NCBI GenBank assembly: GCA_016125285.1
Contig: WGMA01000039.1
Span: 62,001-126,000, forward strand
Source of the DNA: Phycisphaera sp.
GTDB lineage: Bacteria > Planctomycetota > Phycisphaerae > Phycisphaerales > Zrk34
DNA length: 64,000 bases
Direction: 5' to 3'
Positions 45,420 through 53,458 of this stretch are shown here, one piece after another. Every line of letters starts with the position of its first letter. Positions within the stretch are counted from its first letter, which is position 1. A program made the translations under genes and the position numbers. The notes under the pieces are model-generated. The model had not been told where the DNA came from, did no database searches, and saw only the letters and a list, made by a program, of their open reading frames with translations.

Positions 45420-48400
45420 ATGACACCGATTCGTACCGCCGCTGCGCTGATGATCGGCGCATCGTTGATCACCGCCGTCGCCGCGCGCGCCGCGGACCTT
45501 GTCGCCAACACCGAGGCGCAGACGCCCGAGCAGGAACGCGCGATGTTCCACCTGCCGCCGGGCTTCGAGATCCAGCTCGTGGCGTGCGAGGATGACATCC
45601 ACAAGCCGATGAACATCAACTTCGACGCGCGCGGACGCCTGTGGGTGACGCACAGCGTCGAGTACCCGTTCCCCGTCAAGCCCGACGAGACCGGGCGCGA
45701 CAAGATCACGATCCTCAGCGACATCGGGCCCGACGGCCGCGCCCGCTCCATCCACGACTTCGCCACCGGGCTGAACATCCCCATCGGCGTCGTGCCGCTC
45801 GGCGACGGCAGCGAGGCGATCGCGTGGTCGGTGCCGACGATCTGGAAGTTCCGCGACGCCGACGGCGACGGCGTGGCCGACACACGCGAGCCGCTGCTCA
45901 CCGGGTTCGAATACGTCGACACGCACGGCGACCAGAACGGCTTCACGCGCTGGCTCGACGGGTGGATCTACGCGAACCACGGCTTCCGCAACCACAGCCG
46001 CGTGCAGCTGCGCGGGCAGGGCCCGGTCGTGCTCGACATGCCGTCGGGCAACACGTACCGCTTCCGACCCGACGGCTCCGCGGCCGAGCACCTCACGCAC
46101 GGGCAGGTCAATCCGTTCGGCGTGTGCTTCGACGAGTGGGGCTACCGCTACTCGGCCGACTGTCACTCCATGCCGGTGTACCAGCTGATCAACGGCGCCG
46201 ACTATCCGAGCTTCGGCCGACCCGCCGACGCGCTGGGCTTCGCGCCGAAGATGATCGATCACAACCACGGCTCGACCGGCATCGGCGGCATCGCGTTCTA
46301 CCTCGCCGACCGGTTCCCCGCCGAGTACCGCGGCAACCTGTTCCTCGGCAACGTCGTGACCGGCCGCGTCCACCGCGACATCGTCGAGTGGCACGGCTCG
46401 ACGCCGCAGGTGCACACCCAGCCGGACTTCATCACGTGCGACGATCCGTGGTTCCACCCCGTCGACATCCAGCTCGGTCCGGACGGCGCGCTCTACCTCA
46501 ACGACTTCTACGCGCCGATCATCGGCCACTACGAGGTCCCGCTGAACCACCCGAAGCGTGACCGCACGCGCGGGCGCATCTGGCGTGTCGTGTGGAAGGG
46601 CGCCGACGGCAAGGCCGAGCCGCCGACGCCCATGCCGGACCTGACGAAGCTGCCGATCGCGCAGCTTGTCGATCAACTCAACAGCGACAACCTGACCGTG
46701 CGGACGCTCGCGACGAACCAGATCGTCGATCGCGGCGACGAGGCGATCAACGCGGCGATGGACGCGGCGAAGAAGGGCGACGCCAGCCCGCAGCTCAGGG
46801 CGCACGCGCTGTGGGCGGCGTACCGCGGCACGGGCGAGGCGAAGTCGCTGGAGGGCTGGGCGGGCGCGGACACGCCGGCGCTGGTGCGTGCGAACCTGAT
46901 GCGGGCGTGGGGCGAGTTCGGCGGCGACGGCGTCGCGTCTCGCCTGCGCGCGGCGCTGAACGACCAGGACGTGCACGTGCGTCGCGCCGCGGTCGAGGCG
47001 CTGGCGCGTCACCCCGACGCCGAGAACGTCGCGCCGCTGCTGAAGCTGTGGGCGGAGACGCCCGGCGAGGACACGCACCTGATCCACGCGTGCAAGATCG
47101 CGCTGCGGGAGAACCTCAAGGACGAAGCGGTGTTTGCGGCGGTGGAGAAGATGCGGTTCGACGACTCGGCGCAGAAGAGGCTGCTGGACGTGGTGCTCGC
47201 CGTGCCGGGCGACACGGCCGCGCGATTCGTTTTCGCCTACGCGCAGAGCCACAACGTCGATCAGGACGTGCTGGTCAAGGCGTTGCCCGCGGTGGCGCGC
47301 ACGCTGCCGGTGGATCAGATCCACCTGCTGGCGCGTTTCGTGCGGACGAAGTTCGGAAGCGACGCGGCGTTTCAGCTGGCGTTGTTCACGGAGGTGGAAC
47401 AGGCGTTGCTGTCGCGCGGCGTCGAGCCGAAGTCCGTCGGGCCCGGCGAGCTGATGAAGGTGTGGGCGATCGAGGTGACCGACGGCGTGCTGCTCGACGA
47501 GAAGATGGACAAGTGGCAACACGTGGCGAACCCCGACACGCCGGACAGCGCCGATCCGTGGGGCTACGAGAAGCGCAAGTGCGCCGACGGCCGCGAGGTC
47601 GAGGTGATGTCGAGTCACGCGCACGGCGAGAAGCTGACGGGCGTGCTGCGCAGCCAGGCGTTCCTGATCCCCAAGTCGCTGTCGTTCTACCTGTGCGGGC
47701 ACAACGGATTCCCCAACACGCCGGACAACGGCAAGAACCGCATCGTGCTGCGACTCTCGGAGGACGACAGCGTGATCGCCGAGCAGACCCCGCCGCGCAA
47801 CGACACGGCAAAGCAATACACCTGGGACCTGACCGGTCGTGACGGCAAGTTCGGGTACCTCGAGGTGATCGACGGCGACACGGCGGACGCTTACGCGTGG
47901 CTGGCGTTCGGGCGGCTGGACCCGCCGGTGATCGCGATGCCCGCCGGCGAGCGCGAGGGCCGCGAGAAGCGCGTGATCGAGGCGCTGCGTATCGCGGGTG
48001 AGTATGAACGGCTCGACATGCGGATCACGATCCTGAAGATGGCGCGCGACACGTCCGAGTCGGACGCGGTGCGTGTCGCCGCGATGAAGACGGCGTATGC
48101 GATCGCGATGGCGACAAAGGGGCATCCCTCTGTGGCTCACACCTTCAGGGACATCCTGAACGACGGGCGCGAAGCGGTGGCGCTGCGATCGACCGCCGGG
48201 GCGCTGCTCGCGGAGATCGACGACGAGACGATCCGCGGCGAGACGATCGCCGCGCTGTCGACCGTGCCCGAGCCCGTGCAGAAGGCGATCGCGACGGGCT
48301 TCGCCTCGTCGCGCGCGGGTGGCGAGGCGTTGCTTGGCGCCATCAGGAGCGGCAAGGCGTCGCCGCGCCTGCTGCTCGACACGCAGCTCGTCGAGCGGCT

Positions 48401-48938
48401 TCGCAGCGCGAAGGTGGACGACGTCGACAAGCGCGTCGGCGACCTGACGCAGGGCCTCACGCCGCTCGACGAGCACGTCAGGCAGATGATCGCGCAGCGG
48501 CGCGACGCGTTCGGCAAGACGCCGCGCGACCCGGCGAAGGGCAAGGCGGCGTTCGGGCGCATCTGCGCCGCGTGTCACCAGATGGAGGGCGTGGGCAACC
48601 GCATCGGGCCGCAGCTCGACGGCATCGGCGTCCGCGGGCTCGACCGCCTGCTCGAGGACGTCATGGACCCGAGCCGCAACGTCGACGAGGCGTTCCGCAT
48701 GAACATCGTGACGATGAAGGACGGCTCGACGGTCGTCGGCCTCGGCGTCCGCGAGGAAGGCAAGTCGCTCATCCTCGCCGACACCGCCGGCAAGGAGCAG
48801 CGCGTGCAGCTCGACAACATCGCCGAGCGCCGCATCGCCAACATGTCGCTGATGCCGCCCAACCTCGTCGACACGATGAGCGAGTCGGACTTCCTCGACC
48901 TGATCGCGTATCTGCTGTCGCAGGGCGACAGCAAATGA
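45420..48938 (+). CDS. PVC-type membrane-bound dehydrogenase with HEAT repeats and C-terminal cytochrome c
   Basis: A 1,172-residue secreted protein. The signal peptide covers about residues 1-24. Residues about 30-400 form a beta-propeller dehydrogenase-like domain (FEIQLVACEDDIHKPMNINF, NHGSTGIGGIAFY, DFYAPIIGHYE). The middle contains HEAT-like repeats. A single cytochrome c sits near the end, with heme motif CAACH (near residue 1050) and candidate Met ligand in NMSLMPPN. The family is characteristic of Pirellula and Verrucomicrobium relatives, with unknown substrates, presumably sugars or polyols. The stop codon lies in a hairpin repeat. Confidence 0.9.
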   Translation: MTPIRTAAALMIGASLITAVAARAADLVANTEAQTPEQERAMFHLPPGFEIQLVACEDDIHKPMNINFDARGRLWVTHSVEYPFPVKPDETGRDKITILSDIGPDGRARSIHDFATGLNIPIGVVPLGDGSEAIAWSVPTIWKFRDADGDGVADTREPLLTGFEYVDTHGDQNGFTRWLDGWIYANHGFRNHSRVQLRGQGPVVLDMPSGNTYRFRPDGSAAEHLTHGQVNPFGVCFDEWGYRYSADCHSMPVYQLINGADYPSFGRPADALGFAPKMIDHNHGSTGIGGIAFYLADRFPAEYRGNLFLGNVVTGRVHRDIVEWHGSTPQVHTQPDFITCDDPWFHPVDIQLGPDGALYLNDFYAPIIGHYEVPLNHPKRDRTRGRIWRVVWKGADGKAEPPTPMPDLTKLPIAQLVDQLNSDNLTVRTLATNQIVDRGDEAINAAMDAAKKGDASPQLRAHALWAAYRGTGEAKSLEGWAGADTPALVRANLMRAWGEFGGDGVASRLRAALNDQDVHVRRAAVEALARHPDAENVAPLLKLWAETPGEDTHLIHACKIALRENLKDEAVFAAVEKMRFDDSAQKRLLDVVLAVPGDTAARFVFAYAQSHNVDQDVLVKALPAVARTLPVDQIHLLARFVRTKFGSDAAFQLALFTEVEQALLSRGVEPKSVGPGELMKVWAIEVTDGVLLDEKMDKWQHVANPDTPDSADPWGYEKRKCADGREVEVMSSHAHGEKLTGVLRSQAFLIPKSLSFYLCGHNGFPNTPDNGKNRIVLRLSEDDSVIAEQTPPRNDTAKQYTWDLTGRDGKFGYLEVIDGDTADAYAWLAFGRLDPPVIAMPAGEREGREKRVIEALRIAGEYERLDMRITILKMARDTSESDAVRVAAMKTAYAIAMATKGHPSVAHTFRDILNDGREAVALRSTAGALLAEIDDETIRGETIAALSTVPEPVQKAIATGFASSRAGGEALLGAIRSGKASPRLLLDTQLVERLRSAKVDDVDKRVGDLTQGLTPLDEHVRQMIAQRRDAFGKTPRDPAKGKAAFGRICAACHQMEGVGNRIGPQLDGIGVRGLDRLLEDVMDPSRNVDEAFRMNIVTMKDGSTVVGLGVREEGKSLILADTAGKEQRVQLDNIAERRIANMSLMPPNLVDTMSESDFLDLIAYLLSQGDSK

Positions 48939-49069
48939 CGAAATCCGAATGACGAATCAATACCCAATGCTTCAATGTTCAAATACAGCGCTGGTATCGC
49001 TGGACGTGCGGGGTTTAGAGCATTGGCATTTCGTCATTGAGATTTGATTCGTCATTCGGATTTCGTCAT
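48935..49069. repeat. MITE-like hairpin element with 26-bp perfect inverted ends
   Basis: Left arm 48935-48960 (ATGACGAAATCCGAATGACG and six more bases) is the exact reverse complement of 49044-49069. Inner arms CCAATGCT (48964) and AGCATTGG (49019) are also complementary. The element begins one base before the dehydrogenase stop codon, so the stop is part of the repeat. The right arm continues into more CGTCATTC units to 49079. A related short copy is at 11215-11248. Confidence 0.88.
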
Positions 49070-49089
49070 TCGTCATTCCGCTCCGCGGC

Positions 49090-50076
49090 TCACCCGCCGA
49101 TCGCGGTCATGATGCGCAGCGGGACGTACTGATCACGGAAGATGTGCTCGGCGGGTTTCTCGGCGAGGGCGCGGCGGAACGTGTCGGTGATCGCGGCGTC
49201 AATGTCGCCGGGCGCTGAGTCACGCAGCGCGGGCTTGAGGTCGATCTCGCCGTGGTTGCCGAGACACGGGCGGATGAACCCGTCTGCGGTTAGGCGGACC
49301 TTGTTGCAGGTCTCGCAGAAGTGGTCGTCGGTCATCGCGCTGATGAAGCCGACGGTCGAGCCGAGCGATTCGAGGCGGTGGTACACGGCGGGCCCGGCGC
49401 CGAGCTTCGCGTGGGGCAGGGCGGTCAGCGTGTCGCGCTCGCGGAGGATGTCCATCGCGTCGCGCATCGAGAGGAACGCGTCTTCGCCGATGAGTTCGCG
49501 CGAGGTGACGGGCATCAGCTCGATGAAGCGGACGACGACGTCGCGCTCCGCGGCGAAGCGGGCGAGCGGCCAGACCTGCGACTCGCTGGCGCCACGCATC
49601 AGCACGGCGTTGAGCTTGATGCGGTCGAACCCGGCGTCGAGCGCGGCGTCGATGCCGGCGAGCGCTTCGTCGAGGCGGCCGCGCGTCACGCGCTGGTAGA
49701 CGTCGGCGTCGAGGGCGTCGAGGGAGATGTTGACCGAACGGAGGCCGGCGTCGGCGAGGCGCCGGGCGACGGGCGCGAGGCGCGTGGCGTTGGTGGTCAT
49801 CGACACGTCGTCGACGCCGGGTATCGCGCAGAGCTGCTCGATGAACTCCACAGCGTTGCGGCGCACGAGGGGCTCGCCGCCCGTGACGCGGAAACGTCGG
49901 AAGCCGAGCGACACGGCGACGCGCACGGTCCGCAGGATCTCCTCGTAGCGGAGGATCTGCTCGCGCGGCAGCCAGTCGGAGTGCTCAACGGGCATGCAGT
50001 AGGTGCACCGCTCGTTGCACCGATCGGTGATCGAGAGGCGGAGGTAGTCGACTTTTCTGCCGAACGGATCGTTCAT
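49090..50076 (-). CDS. moaA: GTP 3',8-cyclase (molybdenum cofactor biosynthesis)
   Basis: A 328-residue radical SAM enzyme that starts molybdopterin synthesis. The N-terminal cluster is CNERCTYC. The C-terminal substrate cluster is CETCNKVRLTADGFIRPC. The last residues are GG, as required for activity. KVDYLRLSITDRC is the usual start. No strong Shine-Dalgarno sequence precedes the ATG at 50076. No other moa gene is nearby. Confidence 0.95.
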   Translation of the reverse strand: MNDPFGRKVDYLRLSITDRCNERCTYCMPVEHSDWLPREQILRYEEILRTVRVAVSLGFRRFRVTGGEPLVRRNAVEFIEQLCAIPGVDDVSMTTNATRLAPVARRLADAGLRSVNISLDALDADVYQRVTRGRLDEALAGIDAALDAGFDRIKLNAVLMRGASESQVWPLARFAAERDVVVRFIELMPVTSRELIGEDAFLSMRDAMDILRERDTLTALPHAKLGAGPAVYHRLESLGSTVGFISAMTDDHFCETCNKVRLTADGFIRPCLGNHGEIDLKPALRDSAPGDIDAAITDTFRRALAEKPAEHIFRDQYVPLRIMTAIGG

Positions 50077-50123
50077 GGGGTACTGCTTGCAAACGCGATG
50101 CCGTGTCGGGCGCATTGTAGCAC

Positions 50124-50155
50124 AACGAAAAACCCCGCCGGGGGTGGCGGGGTTT
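50124..50155 (-). terminator. Intrinsic terminator of the cytochrome/LRR gene
   Basis: AAACCCCGCC pairs with GGCGGGGTTT (50130-50155), and on the minus strand a T run follows. It lies between the cytochrome/LRR gene and moaA. Confidence 0.85.
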
Positions 50156-50186
50156 GGTGAGTCGTCGGGGCCCGTCGCGGCGTGTA

Positions 50187-51659
50187 TCACTTGATGGTGA
50201 ACGAGATCGTCGTCGGGGCGAAGGGCTCGCCGGTGCCGCCCTCGGCGCTGAACGCGTTGGCGGCGAGGGTGTACTTGCCGGGCTTGAGAATCTCGGCGGC
50301 GTTGAAGTCGCCGTTGTCGTCGCCGGCCAGGCCGTACGGGGCGATGCCTTCGAGGTGCTCCTCGTCGTTGAGCTTGAGCATGACCGAGCCGATCTCCTGG
50401 CCGACGCTGTCGGTCTTGGCCTCGATGGTCAGCTCCTTGGGCTCCTTGGACAGGTCGATGGTGTCGCCGTCCTTGAGCTCGCGGATGGGCTTGTCGGTCT
50501 TGGCGTCGATCAAGACGAACTGCGTGACGTAGGGGGCGGGCTTGAAGTCTTTGACCTTGGCGATGAGCTTGTCGGGGTCCTTCTCGAACTTGCCCTTGCA
50601 GTTGTTGCAGCAGAAGGCGATGAGGCGGCCCTTGTACGCGACGGTCTTGGTGGGGTCGATGTCCTTGCCGGACAGCGGGCACTTGTCGCCGTTGAACGGC
50701 TTGAGCGTCGCGACGGCGGCGGCGGCGGGCGCGGGTGCGGCGGCGGCGTCAGCAGGCTTGGGGGTTTCGACCGGCTTGGGCTCGATCTTCGGCGCCTCCC
50801 AGCCGGTGTCGACGCGCAGGCCGGGGATGGCCTTCTCGAGTTCCGCGGCCTTGTCCTTGGACACGCCGGTCTGCCACACGTAGAGCCGCTTGAGGTTCTT
50901 GAGGTCCTTGAGCTGGTCGACGCCCTTATCGGTGACCTTGGTGCCGTAGAGGTTGAGGTACTCGAGTTCCTTGAGGGTCTTGATGTGCTCGATGGCCTCG
51001 TCGCCGATGACGGTCTTTTCGAGGTGCAGGCGCGACAGGTGCGGGAAGCCTGCGATGGCCTTGAGGCCGGTGTCGCTGATCTTGGTGTTCGCCAGGTTCA
51101 GCCACGACAGCTGCTCCTTGACGGGGGCGAGGTTCTGCAGGTGGCTGTCCCCGATCTGGTCGGCGACGGCGCGGAAGTCGACGTTGAGCAGGTTCGTGTT
51201 GCGCGCCAGCGGCATGGCCAGGGCGCCGATGTCGTGCAGCTTGGCGATGGCCTTGTCGTCGGCCTTGGGCACGACGACCTCGCCGCCGCCCATCGGGGCG
51301 CCTTCGGTGATCCACTGCTTGATCAGCTCCTGCTGCGCCTTGGTCAGCGGGTCGCCCTTCGGGGGCATGATGTCCTCGTCATCCTTGGGCAGGCTGATGC
51401 GGTGATACAGCTGCGACTTCTCGGGCTTGCCGGGCGTGAGGGTCGGCTCGTCTGCGTCCTTGGCGCCCTTGCGGATCCATTCCGGGGTGTCGAGGCGCAG
51501 GTCGCCCTTCTGCTTGTCCGGGCCGTGGCACTTCAGGCAGTTGTCCTTAAAGATGGGGGCGATCTGCTTGTCGAAGTCAACGCCTGCCGCATTGGCAGCC
51601 GTGGCTGCGCCGGCGATCGCGGTGAGAAGCGTGACGGTCCACAACGGAGTCTTGCACAT
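50187..51659 (-). CDS. Planctomycete cytochrome c / leucine-rich-repeat / YHS-like protein
   Basis: A 490-residue exported protein with a signal peptide (about 1-25). A planctomycete-type cytochrome c domain follows, heme motif CLKCH in IFKDNCLKCHGPDKQKGD, with a candidate Met ligand in DIMPPKGDP. Leucine-rich repeats span about 180-285 (LSWLNLANTKISDTGLKAIA). After a Pro/Ala linker, a YHS- or TRASH-like metal domain has KCPLSGKDI and AFCCNNCKGKFEKDP. The C-terminus is a beta domain. It is probably a periplasmic redox or metal-handling protein. AGGTAACAGGAA precedes the ATG. Confidence 0.83.
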   Translation of the reverse strand: MCKTPLWTVTLLTAIAGAATAANAAGVDFDKQIAPIFKDNCLKCHGPDKQKGDLRLDTPEWIRKGAKDADEPTLTPGKPEKSQLYHRISLPKDDEDIMPPKGDPLTKAQQELIKQWITEGAPMGGGEVVVPKADDKAIAKLHDIGALAMPLARNTNLLNVDFRAVADQIGDSHLQNLAPVKEQLSWLNLANTKISDTGLKAIAGFPHLSRLHLEKTVIGDEAIEHIKTLKELEYLNLYGTKVTDKGVDQLKDLKNLKRLYVWQTGVSKDKAAELEKAIPGLRVDTGWEAPKIEPKPVETPKPADAAAAPAPAAAAVATLKPFNGDKCPLSGKDIDPTKTVAYKGRLIAFCCNNCKGKFEKDPDKLIAKVKDFKPAPYVTQFVLIDAKTDKPIRELKDGDTIDLSKEPKELTIEAKTDSVGQEIGSVMLKLNDEEHLEGIAPYGLAGDDNGDFNAAEILKPGKYTLAANAFSAEGGTGEPFAPTTISFTIK

Positions 51660-52067
51660 GTTCCTGTTACCTCGTTTGTGCCTGTTGTGTAAAAGTACGA
51701 TGCGAACCCGCATGTTCCTCTAGCTTGCGGGCCGACGCAAGGGCCGACGCCCGGGGTGGGATCCGCGGCGCGGTCCGGCCATAATGATAGGCATGCCGGT
51801 TTCCGGCGTCCGCGCCGTGCAATAACGGCAGGGTGGCGGCGTTGAATTCGGTACGGCGTGCGCGGCTACCGCCAGCGACGTCCAAACGCTGGCCGAGGCA
51901 CGCGGCCGAACACGGAGACGCGATCCAGCGTATACCCCCTGACACAGCATGCTTTGCGGCGTTCACGCTCCGCCTTCGGGCCGGGGCGTTATTTAAAGCG
52001 CAACCCGTCTTGCCGTCATGTAGACCGCAGCGGTGTTGACATAACCGCCTTTTACACGAGGTGGCAG
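51660..52067. other. 408-base gap between divergent genes
   Basis: This gap contains no convincing gene. It should hold promoters for both flanking genes. TTGACA at 52036 faces the EF-hand gene, but no matching -10 is clear at the usual distance. Otherwise I see nothing. Confidence 0.4.
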
Positions 52068-52379
52068 ATGCGTAAGTTTATGACGATGGTGCTGGCGGCC
52101 CTGGTGATCACGGCCTTCAGCGGGATGGTCAGCGCGGCGGACAAGAAGGAAAAGAAGCCCGTCGATCCGGCCGAAGCGTTCAAGAAGAAGGACAAGGACG
52201 CCGACGGCAAGCTCACGTTCGAAGAGTTCGCCGGCAAGGCCGCCGCGGACGCCGACAAGGCCGAAGGCCTCAAGAAGAAGTTCGAGAAGGCCGACAAGAA
52301 TTCCGACGGCTCGCTGAGCCTCGAGGAGTTCACCGCTGCGATGTCCGGCGGCGAGAAGAAGAAGAAGGACAACAACTGA
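52068..52379 (+). CDS. Secreted EF-hand calcium-binding protein
   Basis: A 103-residue protein with a signal peptide (about 1-23). Two EF-hand loops are complete: DKDADGKLTFEEF and DKNSDGSLSLEEF, each with acids at the calcium positions. The rest is Lys and Glu-rich. Similar small EF-hand proteins are frequent in Planctomycetota. Its role may be calcium sensing or buffering at the cell surface; this is not certain. GAGGTGG precedes the ATG. A terminator follows. Confidence 0.88.
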   Translation: MRKFMTMVLAALVITAFSGMVSAADKKEKKPVDPAEAFKKKDKDADGKLTFEEFAGKAAADADKAEGLKKKFEKADKNSDGSLSLEEFTAAMSGGEKKKKDNN

Positions 52380-52420
52380 TCCAGTCGGCTGATCCGGATC
52401 CACCGATTTGAATGACTCGA

Positions 52421-52456
52421 CCCCCGACGGCCAACGCTGTCGGGGGTTCCTTTTTC
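52421..52456 (+). terminator. Intrinsic terminator of the EF-hand gene
   Basis: An 11-bp stem (52421-52431 with 52436-52446, one G-U pair) is followed by TTCCTTTTT. Confidence 0.9.
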
Positions 52457-52530
52457 AGGGGCCGCCGTTGCGGACCGCTTCCGCGCCAGCGAATTCTTTA
52501 GCGGTCTGCAGTCAGCGAACCCGACGCGGT

Positions 52531-53379
52531 TCACATCAGCCCGCGCAGCGTTTCGAGGTTGACCTCGTCCCACTCGCGGCCGTCGGGCGCCTTCGCCTTG
52601 GCGGTCTCGAGGATCATCGGCACGTCGCGGAGCCGACGGCTGCGGACGATGACACGGAACGCGTCGAGGCTGACGTGCCCGTGGCCGATGTGTTCGTGGC
52701 GGTCGACCCGTGACCCGCGCGGCACCTTCGAGTCGTTCAGGTGCATCGCCAGCACGCGGTCGAGCCCCACGGCGTCGTCGATCTGCTTGAGGAACTGACG
52801 CGTTCCCGACGCCGACTCCAGGTTGTAACCCGCCGCCAGCGCGTGCGCCGTGTCGATGCACACGGCCAGTCTTTCCGGATCGCGCACCGACTCAATGATG
52901 CGACGCAGGTGGTCGAGGTCGTACCCGAGGTTCGTGCCCTGCCCGGCGGTGTTTTCGAGACACGTGATCGTCTTGTAGCCGGGCAGGTCGGCGTGGATGG
53001 CGTCGAGGTGCTTGACGATGCGGTCGAGCCCGGCGTCTTCGCCCTCGCCGACGTGGCTGCCGGGGTGCGTGACCAGCAGCGCGATATCCAGCGCCTCGCA
53101 CCGCTCGATCTCGTCGCGCATCAGCACCAGCGACTTGTCCAGCGTCGGCCCGCCGGGGCTCGCGAGGTTGATCAGGTACGAGTCGTGGCTCACGACGTGG
53201 TCGATGCCGGTGCTCTTGCGATCGGCGAACCACTCGTCGATCTGCGCCGGCTTGAGCGGCGGGGCGGTCCACTGCCGCTGGTTCTTCGTGAACACCTGCA
53301 CGCAGTCCATGCCGAAGCGCTCGGCGTCGATCAACGCGTTGTGCAGACCACCGGCGACGGAGAGGTGTGAGCCAAGCAT
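52531..53379 (-). CDS. nfo: Endonuclease IV (deoxyribonuclease IV)
   Basis: A 282-residue TIM-barrel AP endonuclease. Metal-binding and core motifs are intact: GSHLSVAGGL, VVSHDSYLINLASP, LVTHPGSHVGEG, CLENTAGQGTNLG, CIDTAHALAAGYN, MHLNDSK and HEHIGHGHV. It cuts the DNA backbone at abasic sites in base-excision repair using three Zn2+ ions. The ATG is the only reasonable start; no strong Shine-Dalgarno sequence is seen. Confidence 0.95.
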   Translation of the reverse strand: MLGSHLSVAGGLHNALIDAERFGMDCVQVFTKNQRQWTAPPLKPAQIDEWFADRKSTGIDHVVSHDSYLINLASPGGPTLDKSLVLMRDEIERCEALDIALLVTHPGSHVGEGEDAGLDRIVKHLDAIHADLPGYKTITCLENTAGQGTNLGYDLDHLRRIIESVRDPERLAVCIDTAHALAAGYNLESASGTRQFLKQIDDAVGLDRVLAMHLNDSKVPRGSRVDRHEHIGHGHVSLDAFRVIVRSRRLRDVPMILETAKAKAPDGREWDEVNLETLRGLM

Positions 53380-53398
53380 GCGGGCAGTGTACAGCGCA

Positions 53399-53433
53399 GA
53401 AAAAACCCCGCCGAGCGATCGACGGGGTTTTGT
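53399..53433 (-). terminator. Intrinsic terminator of the envelope operon
   Basis: AAAACCCCG pairs with CGGGGTTTT, with a T run on the minus strand. It is 28 bases beyond the stop of the giant TPR gene. Confidence 0.87.
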
Positions 53434-53458
53434 GTTTCGCGTGTGGTCATCGCGGCGA

